Under the pieces are notes generated by a model. It worked only from the letters and a program-made list of their open reading frames with translations, made no database searches and was not told the origin of the DNA. A program made the translations under genes and the position numbers. From contig JAAFIN010000002.1 of assembly GCA_013297825.1 (NCBI GenBank), forward strand, positions 1 to 62,928: 62,928 nucleotides of DNA, read 5' to 3'. Positions within the stretch are counted from its first letter, which is position 1; each line of letters begins with the position of its first letter. This document shows positions 42,601 through 48,900 of the stretch, piece after piece. This DNA comes from Cytophagales bacterium. GTDB taxonomy: Bacteria; Bacteroidota; Bacteroidia; Cytophagales; Microscillaceae.

Positions 42601-42847
42601 ACCTAAATTCTTCCACGTGTTGCACGTTGGCAAGGGCGAGTTCTAAGGGTGCGGTAATAAATTTCTCTATTTCTTCAGCAGAATACGCTGGCGATTTGGT
42701 AATAATTTGTACTTGGTTGTTGGTAATATCAGGCACAGCATCTATAGGCAACTGCGAAAGCCCATAAAGTCCCCATATTATCCACAAAACTAACAAAACA
42801 CCTATCCAAACCCTCTGCTTAATGCTGAAAGCTATGATGTAATCCAT
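39680..42847 (-). CDS. RND heavy-metal efflux pump (CusA/CzcA family)
   Basis: A 1055-residue inner-membrane pump with the usual two halves. The TM4 proton-relay motif LGAVDFGLVVDGAVIMVEA and the porter-domain segments GLPQVSITYNRNQIARYNIS and RFNIAVRGEKN fit the heavy-metal HME subgroup. It exports monovalent or divalent metal ions using proton motive force. Two copies of a G/C-rich repeat add an extra loop (RPLTPEGGTNSPDLYKND, then VFTPPSGAGGLAVE) between TM4 and TM5, and a third copy encodes the C-terminal tail SPPAPKGGVFK. It is the first gene of a three-gene operon (pump, TolC, adaptor). Confidence 0.92.
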   Translation of the reverse strand: MDYIIAFSIKQRVWIGVLLVLWIIWGLYGLSQLPIDAVPDITNNQVQIITKSPAYSAEEIEKFITAPLELALANVQHVEEFRSISRFGLSVITVVFRDDININLARQWVSEKLLQVNIPTQMGKPELMPISTGLGEIYQYILKPKKGFEKEFDAMQLRTLQDWHVRRLLAGTKGVVEVNSFGGFLKEYEISVNPEKLRSQNLTILDILHAISAQHENTGGSYLEKNGQSFFIRAEGRLKSLEEIKKIVVKNQENMPILIEDVANVRFGHSPRYGAMTQNGNGEVVGGIVLMLKGENSSQVIERVKEKMQEIQKSLPKGVEIQPFLDRSALVGRAISTVITNLLEGSLIVICGLVFFLGNIRAGLIVASVIPLSLLFAFGMMYLTGVSANLMSLGAVDFGLVVDGAVIMVEAILHKLRPLTPEGGTNSPDLYKNDVFTPPSGAGGLAVERIVYEASTKIRFSASFGELIILLVYLPILALVGIEGKMFRPMAQTVAFAIIGAFILSLTYVPMMSAYILKMPKTHKLSFADKMMLFLQKKYLYILKIALKKRIFFLIPTFALAIFAVIWFLNMGGEFIPQLDEGDFAVETRLANGTSLSQTIETSTQAEKILMKFPEVSQVVSKIGTSEIPTDPMPIEAGDMMIILKDKSLWKRDISKEELAEEMQKALEKKIIGANFEFQQPIQMRFNELIGGIKSDIAIKIFGEDLEILQQNANKCIPIIQKILGVQNVKVENITGLPQVSITYNRNQIARYNISIQEINTIIRAFCAGEIVGDIFEGEKRFNIAVRGEKNLKENIEVIKNLGVPTLSGEILPLSELANIEINDVPAQVSRENTQRRIVMGVNVQGRDLLSVVNDIKIALDKKLKLPDGYYFKYGGQFETLQKAQERLLIAVPVALAMILLLLYITFNSWRLTFLIFSAIPLSAIGGVFALGMRGMPFSISAGVGFIALFGVAVLNGIVLVSYFQQLKNEGYTHTISQIIRGTKDRLRPVLMTATVASIGFLPMALSHGAGAEVQKPLATVVIGGLVSSTLLTLLVLPIFYLMFSPPAPKGGVFK
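39690..39715 (-). repeat. G/C-rich repeat encoding the CusA C-terminus
   Basis: AACTCCCCCTTTGGGGGCTG and GGGGGGCTAAAC encode SPPAPKGGV at the end of the pump gene. Confidence 0.8.
41508..41605 (-). repeat. Inverted pair of G/C-rich repeats in frame in the CusA gene
   Basis: CAGCCCCCCAGCCCCCGAAG (41508) and TTCCCCCTTCGGGGGTTAGG (about 41575) are inverted copies separated by about 45 A/T-rich bases. The whole is a multiple of three and read through, adding about 33 residues to the cytosolic loop after TM4. Confidence 0.85.
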
Positions 42848-43136
42848 ATTTTAATGGTAAATGTTGAATGGTAAATGGTAAATGAAACAGCATTTTTCAA
42901 TGTTAAATGATAAATGTTGAATGATAAATGAAATAGCATTTTTCAATTACTTTAGGTGTCATTCTGAAAGAATCTGGCTGTTTGGCTGTTCTTAGTGGTG
43001 GAGTAGCCAAATTTTTTCAAAATGAAAAAACCTTTTTTAGTGTTACTATGATAAACACTAAATAATTATAAATTATTTTTAAAATAATTAGAATAAAATT
43101 TTGATAATTATAAATTATTTCATATAAATTTATAAT
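42848..43136. other. Gene-free region upstream of the efflux operon
   Basis: It holds GGTAAATGTTGAATGGTAAATG words with AATGAAACAGC, the TGTCATTCTGAAAGAATCTGG hairpin copy (42955-43030), and A/T-rich direct repeats (ATAATTATAAATTATTT at 43062 and 43103). No gene is supported. The promoter of the pump operon must lie here but is not clear. Confidence 0.65.
42955..43030. repeat. TGTCATTCTGAAAGAATCTGG hairpin (copy 2, degenerate)
   Basis: Same left half as at 26531. The right half is decayed (GTAGCCAAATTTTTTCAAAATG). Confidence 0.65.
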
Positions 43137-43535
43137 TTATAATTTATAATTTTTAGGTGGTTGAAATGGGCGTGAAAAGTCATTATAAGCATAATGATTT
43201 TCCCAAATGGTATTTTTTTTTGGTAAAAAAATGACAAAAAATGTATTTTTTAGAAAAAATACAAAAGAATTTTGGGGAATTAAAAATACATTGCAATACG
43301 AAAAATGATGATGTAAATGTGTATGCAATGGCAGATTTTCGTGTTCTTGGTCGTGGGAAATATCTTTTGTATAATGTTCTGTAAGAAAATCCCAAAAAGA
43401 AAGTTCTGCGTGTTTTTGTTGATGATGTGCAAATAAAAAAGGTAATTTTACAAAATCTTCTATAGCATTGGAAGGCATTAAACTTGCCCCAATCCACAGA
43501 AATAGCCAAGAAATAATAAAATATTTGCGTAGCAT
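43137..43535 (-). CDS. Small His-rich secreted protein linked to metal efflux
   Basis: From the ATG at 43535 (MLRKYFIISW) the protein has 132 residues. The longer frame from 43616 extends past the promoter box. It has a signal peptide (about 1-25), then LPFLFAHHQQKHAELSFWDFLTEHY, HDQEHENLPLHTHLHHHFSYC and a hydrophobic C-terminal region. I have seen similar short proteins beside CusA/CzcA operons in Bacteroidota. A metal-binding role is suggested by the many histidines and by location just upstream of the pump operon, on the same strand. No named family is claimed. Confidence 0.6.
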   Translation of the reverse strand: MLRKYFIISWLFLWIGASLMPSNAIEDFVKLPFLFAHHQQKHAELSFWDFLTEHYTKDISHDQEHENLPLHTHLHHHFSYCNVFLIPQNSFVFFLKNTFFVIFLPKKNTIWENHYAYNDFSRPFQPPKNYKL

Positions 43536-43577
43536 TCGTTTATAAAATTTTAAAAAAAATATGATATACTTTTTTGT

Positions 43578-43586
43578 GCAAAGGTA
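43578..43586 (-). promoter_or_regulatory. Putative -7 box TACCTTTGC
   Basis: On the minus strand TACCTTTGC lies 43 bases before the ATG of the His-rich protein. It supports the shorter start and suggests a promoter for the efflux locus. Confidence 0.4.
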
Positions 43587-43688
43587 CAATATTTTTAGAT
43601 AATTTGTTATTATCAATAATTATGTTGAGGCAATGCAAAATATTGTTGGAAAAGCAAAATATTGTTGGAAAAGCATATTTTTCCAAAA

Positions 43689-44573
43689 TTATTTCCTAAT
43701 TTTTATTCGTTTTGAAAATCCCAATGCAACATAATGTTGTGGTGCCATATCATTAAGCCCAAAACCTCCACTCAAATCTAATTGTGTATCAGCATTAAAC
43801 AAATACCAAACGCCAAAATTAAAACGGTGGTCTTCTGCAAATTTTCCATTAAATTGATTATTTGCATTGTTATTTTCTCTAAAAAAACCATATACTTCTG
43901 CAAAGAAATATAAATTTTTGTTAATTTCAAACTCATTGTTTAAAGCATAACTATAACCTGTATCTTCCCCTGTTTGTAACCCAAAATTATATTCAAATTC
44001 ATAAAATTTGGTAATTCTGTTCAAGAATAAAAATTTTATTTCTGTGGCTGTATTTTTTGGACGAAAATCTTGACTTCCCCAAAAAGGCAAACTTACGTGA
44101 TAAAGCAATGCAGTTTCAGGAATAATACCTTGTGCTTTAATCAATGCTATTTTAGAACCTAAAGTAACGCCCCCAAAACCATGTTTTAGTGTGGTTGTGT
44201 CTTGTGTTTTTTCTTTTTGTCCCAAATATTCCAATTCCAAACGTGCTTCTACTCTTTGGCTTATGCCATATCTAAAAAGTGAAGTTTTGTAGGTGTAATC
44301 AGACATATTTTCAGATGTTTTTTGATATTGTGTGCCAAGTTCAAACTGTAAATAGTTCTTTTCGGTCAAATGTGGTGTTTCTGCAATATGTGGGCGGTCT
44401 GTTACCATCCAAGCTTTTGTAGAGTCTTCCTTATTTTTTGGATATATATATATTTTATTCTTTTTTGATAAAATGTTTTTGTTATTATCAAATATAATAT
44501 TCTGGGCTAATAATATTGTTTTAGCTTTAAATAAAATAAAAACTAAGATAAAAATAATTTTAAAATTAAGCAT
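43689..44573 (-). CDS. Outer-membrane beta-barrel protein (phenol MetA-like family)
   Basis: From the ATG at 44573 (MLNFKIIFILV) the product is 294 residues with a signal peptide ending near LLAQN. The mature protein alternates short amphipathic strands (TSLFRYGISQRVEARLELEY, TALLYHVSLPFWGSQDFRP, FEYNFGLQTGEDTGYSYALN, FNFGVWYLFNADTQLDLSGG) as in the MetA-pathway of phenol degradation/transporter family of beta barrels. An ADRPH-like start TDRPHIAETPHL is typical of this group in Bacteroidota. Substrate unknown. It is upstream of the metal efflux locus on the same strand and may belong to it. Confidence 0.7.
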   Translation of the reverse strand: MLNFKIIFILVFILFKAKTILLAQNIIFDNNKNILSKKNKIYIYPKNKEDSTKAWMVTDRPHIAETPHLTEKNYLQFELGTQYQKTSENMSDYTYKTSLFRYGISQRVEARLELEYLGQKEKTQDTTTLKHGFGGVTLGSKIALIKAQGIIPETALLYHVSLPFWGSQDFRPKNTATEIKFLFLNRITKFYEFEYNFGLQTGEDTGYSYALNNEFEINKNLYFFAEVYGFFRENNNANNQFNGKFAEDHRFNFGVWYLFNADTQLDLSGGFGLNDMAPQHYVALGFSKRIKIRK

Positions 44574-44593
44574 AATATATTTATATTTTTTCT

Positions 44594-44602
44594 GCAAATA
44601 TA
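44594..44602 (-). promoter_or_regulatory. Putative -7 box TATATTTGC
   Basis: On the minus strand TATATTTGC lies 21 bases before the ATG of the outer-membrane protein gene. No -33 box is evident. Confidence 0.4.
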
Positions 44603-44700
44603 AAATAATTAATTATAAAAATTATATTATTTTTAAATAATTGTAATAATAAATTTTAGAATAGTTGAAAATAAAAAATGTAAATCCCAAATACTAATAA

Positions 44701-44748
44701 AAAAAGTTTAAAATCCAAAATACGAATATTTTAAATTTTAAACTTTTT
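44701..44748 (-). terminator. Hairpin downstream of the small secreted protein gene
   Basis: AAAAAGTTTAAAAT (44701-44714) and ATTTTAAACTTTTT (44735-44748) are exact complements. They follow the stop codon of the gene at 44786-45241. Confidence 0.6.
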
Positions 44749-44785
44749 GTTTTGAGCTAATTATTAAAGCAAATTTTTCAAAAAC

Positions 44786-45241
44786 TTATTTTGCTTTCTT
44801 AAAAATCATTTTCATTCCTTTATTTTCACTATCTGTACCTGCCAAAACAAGTTCAGTTTTCGTTAATTTTTCAATTTTCATATTCATATCTTTTACAGCT
44901 TGTTTTCCATTTGTACCTTCTACTTCTTTTGGAAAAACGTGAAGAACGGTATTTTTTTGCAAAAGTTCATACGTAGTAGTTACAGGGTCAGCACCACCAA
45001 AACCAACGTCCATCAAAGAGATAAATTGTAAATCTTTTGTAAATTCAAAATAAGATTTTTCAGCTATTTTTTTCGTCATCACTTTCGTTTGTTTTTTTTG
45101 TTCAGAAGTCATCATTTTTAGGGCTTCAGTTGGCGGAATAATATCCACAAAATTCCATTTTCCTACCAAAAGTTTGTCATTTTGGGCAAATGCCACACAA
45201 GCAAATAACAAGAACAAAGAACACAAGAGCAATTTTTTCAT
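44786..45241 (-). CDS. Secreted lipocalin-like protein of unknown function
   Basis: A 151-residue protein with a clear signal peptide (about residues 1-20, VAFAQN). The mature part starts LLVGKWNFVDIIPP and is beta-rich with a middle lysine-rich helix (MMTSEQKKQTKVMTKK), a pattern seen in lipocalin-like secreted proteins of Bacteroidota. It ends TELVLAGTDSENKGMKMIFKK. No specific function can be assigned. It is isolated, with a 685-base gene-free region upstream. Confidence 0.65.
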   Translation of the reverse strand: MKKLLLCSLFLLFACVAFAQNDKLLVGKWNFVDIIPPTEALKMMTSEQKKQTKVMTKKIAEKSYFEFTKDLQFISLMDVGFGGADPVTTTYELLQKNTVLHVFPKEVEGTNGKQAVKDMNMKIEKLTKTELVLAGTDSENKGMKMIFKKAK

Positions 45242-45419
45242 AGTTTTATTGTTTTAAAAATTTTAAATAATTTTTACAAAGTTATTTTTTATTTTTAATA
45301 AAAAAACAAAATGTTTATGAATTGTCATTTATTGTGTATAAAAATGCCTTTTGAGTTGATAAAAGGAAATTTTTAAAATAAAAAAAACAAGGATTTTTTA
45401 TGAAAAAAAATGGCTTTCT

Positions 45420-45595
45420 GATAATTTTTGTGGGAAATTATTTTTAATTCCCCACGTTTCACGTGGGGTTACTATTGTTCAACCCCTTTGGGGTTGTTTA
45501 AACGAGTTTTTTTATACAGAAAAACCCTGAAAGGGTTTAACTATGGTAACCCCACGTGAAACGTGGGAAACAACAAATCCACAAAAACCAAAAAA
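45420..45595. repeat. Composite long palindrome with nested CCACGTTTCACGTGG hairpins
   Basis: CCCCACGTTTCACGTGGGG with TTAC (45450-45472) recurs inverted as GTAACCCCACGTGAAACGTGGG (45546-45567). Between them are AACCCCTTTGGGGTT and AAACCCTGAAAGGGTTT hairpins. TTTTTGTGG/CCACAAAAACC lie on the outside. The whole 175-base block is an imperfect palindrome. A related single copy is at 31524-31556. Confidence 0.8.
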
Positions 45596-45762
45596 TGAAT
45601 TTGTCATTCTGAAAAAATCTTGCTGTTTCTTCGCATAGAACAGCCAAATTCTTTTATAATAACACCCAAAACGAAAAGGTATTTTACAAAAATTATTAAA
45701 TAATTGTTTTTTTAATAAAAAATCAACTAATTTTTAGTCATACATTTTAAAAATTGTTTATA

Positions 45763-45796
45763 AAACCTATAAGGTTTTTAAAAACCTTATAGGTTT
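45763..45796. repeat. AAACCTATAAGG palindrome (copy 3)
   Basis: A perfect 34-base palindrome with 17-bp arms and no loop. Confidence 0.85.
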
Positions 45797-45926
45797 CTTC
45801 AAAAAATTTAAGGCACTTTTTTTGTTTTTCTATAAATTTTCTTGTATTTTTCGTAAAATTTAAATATATTTTTATTACAAATCTCTCATTCCTAATTCCT
45901 CATTCTTAATTCTTAATTCCTAATTT

Positions 45927-48900
45927 ATGAAATTTCTGTTTTATTTATTCCTATTAAACACCTTTTTGCTCGTTACCTGCACACGCAAAAATGTGATTGA
46001 TATTGTCCGCACTGATTTCAAAGATGAAATTGACACGCACACCAACCTCAAATTTACTTTTGACAAGGCAATGGTGGGTGATACTTTGTTAAACCGTTGG
46101 GACACAACGACCTATATGCAAATCAAGCCATATATTGCAGGAAAATTTAAGTGGGTTTCACCAAAAGAATTGGTTTTTTCCCCAAAAAATGGTTTTCAAC
46201 CTGCTACCAAATACGAGGCAGTAATGCACAAATCTTTGCTTTCTTTGGCAAATAAAAATGTAGGAAATAAAGGAAGTAATAATCAAAATTCAGGTTTTGA
46301 CATTAACCCAGATAAAAAATTCAGTTTTCATACACCTTATTTAAAAATTCAAAAAACCGAAACTTTTTGGGGACAAGACAACAAAAACACCGCCCAAATT
46401 CACGCATTGATATATTTTAATTATCAAATTGACCCACAAAGTAGCTCAAAACTTATTTCTGCAACTATTCAAAATAAACCCTTAGCAAATATTCAAGTAA
46501 AAAATCGTGAGGTAAGCAATTTTTTAGAAATTGTCATTGATGAAGTGCCTGATATGCCTTTGGAAAATCAACAAATCAATATCACTTTGCAGAAAGGCAT
46601 TTTTTGTGTGCAAAATGAATCAAAAAGTAATGAAATCCTCAACACAAAAGTAGAAATCGCAAGCAAAAAAACCTTACAAGTACAAGATGTAGCAATGGCA
46701 CAAGAAAATAAAAAAAGCATTATCAAAATACATTTTAGCCAAAATCTCAATGAAACAGAAAGTACTTTTGACAAAAAATATACGCTTACGCCAAAAGTTC
46801 CACACGAAATAAAAATTTTGGGTAGTGAGGTTATCATTGAAGGACGTTTCCAACAATATACCAATTATACGGTGGAACTTTCGCCTGACATTATGGGAGC
46901 TTTTGGGAAATTAAATAAATCATTTTCGCAACAGGTTGCACTTGGAAATCTTACATCTGAAATCAATTTTTTAGATGAAAAAGCAAATTATTTGGCAAAA
47001 AAAGGCAATAAAAATGTCGCAATTAACATTCAAAATGTGCCAAAAGTACAGGTAAAAATTTATAAAATTTATGAAAATAATCTTTTGTATTTCCTAAAAT
47101 CAAATAATTATGTAAATAATAATGCCTACAACCGTAATTTTGATGAATATGGTGAGTTATTGGTGGATAGAGTTTATGACACCAAATCCCTTCCACTTGT
47201 CAATCTTGCACGTGTATTGCGTTTTGATTTGGACGAATTGAGCGATACCAAAGGCGTTTATGGCGTAGAGGTCAATTCTACCGAAAAACAATATTTGAAT
47301 GATGCAAAAATTATTTCAATTTCAGATATTGGGTTTATTGTGCGTGAAACCAAAGATGACATTTTGGTTTTTACCAATAGCTTACAAGAAGCAAAGGCAT
47401 TAGAAAAAGTAAAAATTAGCCTTGTTGCTAAAAATAATACCGTCATAACACGTGCAGAAACCAACGCAGAAGGTGTGGCGATTTTTAAAGATGTAAAACG
47501 TAATTTTCCTGATGCAGATATAAAATTACTGACTGCAATGCACGAAAAAGACTTTAATTATGTGTTTTTAAATCATAAATCACGTGTTGATAAATCTGCT
47601 TACGAAACAGGAGGCTACACAAATACCCAACATTATCAAGCATTTTTGTATGGCGAAAGGGATTTGTATCGTCCCAATGAAACAATGTATTTTAATGCAG
47701 TTATTAGGGATAAAAATTGGCAAAAAGCAAGCAATTTTCCTGTGATTTTTAAATTAAAAATGCCAAATGGTCGTTATTTGACTTCTTTAAAAGCAAATAC
47801 CAACCTACAAGGTGCATCAGAATTTTCGGTAAAACTTCCCCAAGATATTCCAACAGGGCGTTATGAAGCGGTTTTGTATAGTGCAGATGGCAATTTGTTA
47901 GAAAGTAATCCTGTTCAAGTGGAGGAATTTATGCCTGACCGCATAAAAGTAAGCATTAAAAACACCGAAAAAGATTTTGTTACAACCGACAAAAGCACAA
48001 AATTAACGTATCAGATGGATTCTTTGCGTTTTTTGGTGTCTGCCCAAACATTATTTGGTACGCCTGTGGCTAATCGTACTTGTGATGCGTATTTTTCCAT
48101 TGAAAAAAGTAATTTTTCTTCTAAAAAATTCAAAGAATACAATTTTGAATTAGCAAAAATAAACAATGCCAATGCAAAAGTAATGGAAGGCAATCTTGAA
48201 AATCAAAATATTGAATTAGAAACAGATTCCAGAGGTTTTATCAAAAAGGCATTTTTTATAAATCCAAAATATAAACAAATGGGTGTATTAAAAGCTAATT
48301 TTTATGCAACCGTTTTTGATGAAACAGGGCGAAGCGTAGCACGCAACACAAGTATTCCGCTTTATACGCAATCAGGTTTTTTGGGTATTCAAGAAGCACA
48401 AGGTTATGTAAGTACGCACACACCTGTCAATATTCGTATGGTTGCGGTAGATACACAAGACAATCCGCTTGCGATGGCACAAAGCAAAATCCAAGTAATC
48501 CGTTATCGTTGGCAGACGGTTTTAAGGCGAAATAGTCAGGGCGATATGAAATATGTATCTGAAAAGCAAGAAGAATTATTACAGGAAACCCTCGCACCGA
48601 TAGGAAATGCCCAACAAGATGCAGGTTTTGCGAGTGTTTTTTCCTATACGCCTACGCTTTCAGGCGAGTATGAAGTACGTTTGAGCGGACAAGGTAGTGA
48701 TTATTTCGTAAGTACGAGTTTTTATGCGTACAAAGGCGGTTTTACCAATGAAAATTCCTTTAATATTGATAAAAATGGCAAGATAAATATCACCCTTGAC
48801 AAGGAAAATTACCTTACAAATGAAACCGCAAAGGTGCTTTTTACAACGCCTTTTGACGGAAAACTCCTTATAACTGTGGAAAGGGACAAGGTTTTACAAC

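Larger units (their letters stand above)
45242..45926. other. Long gene-free, repeat-rich region
   Basis: It holds A/T-rich DNA, the large composite palindrome (45420-45595), a TTGTCATTCTGAA hairpin copy (45601-45672), a zero-loop palindrome (45763-45796) and a CTCATTCCTAATTCCTCATTC word run that ends at the A2M start. I see no ORF or RNA gene. Confidence 0.75.
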
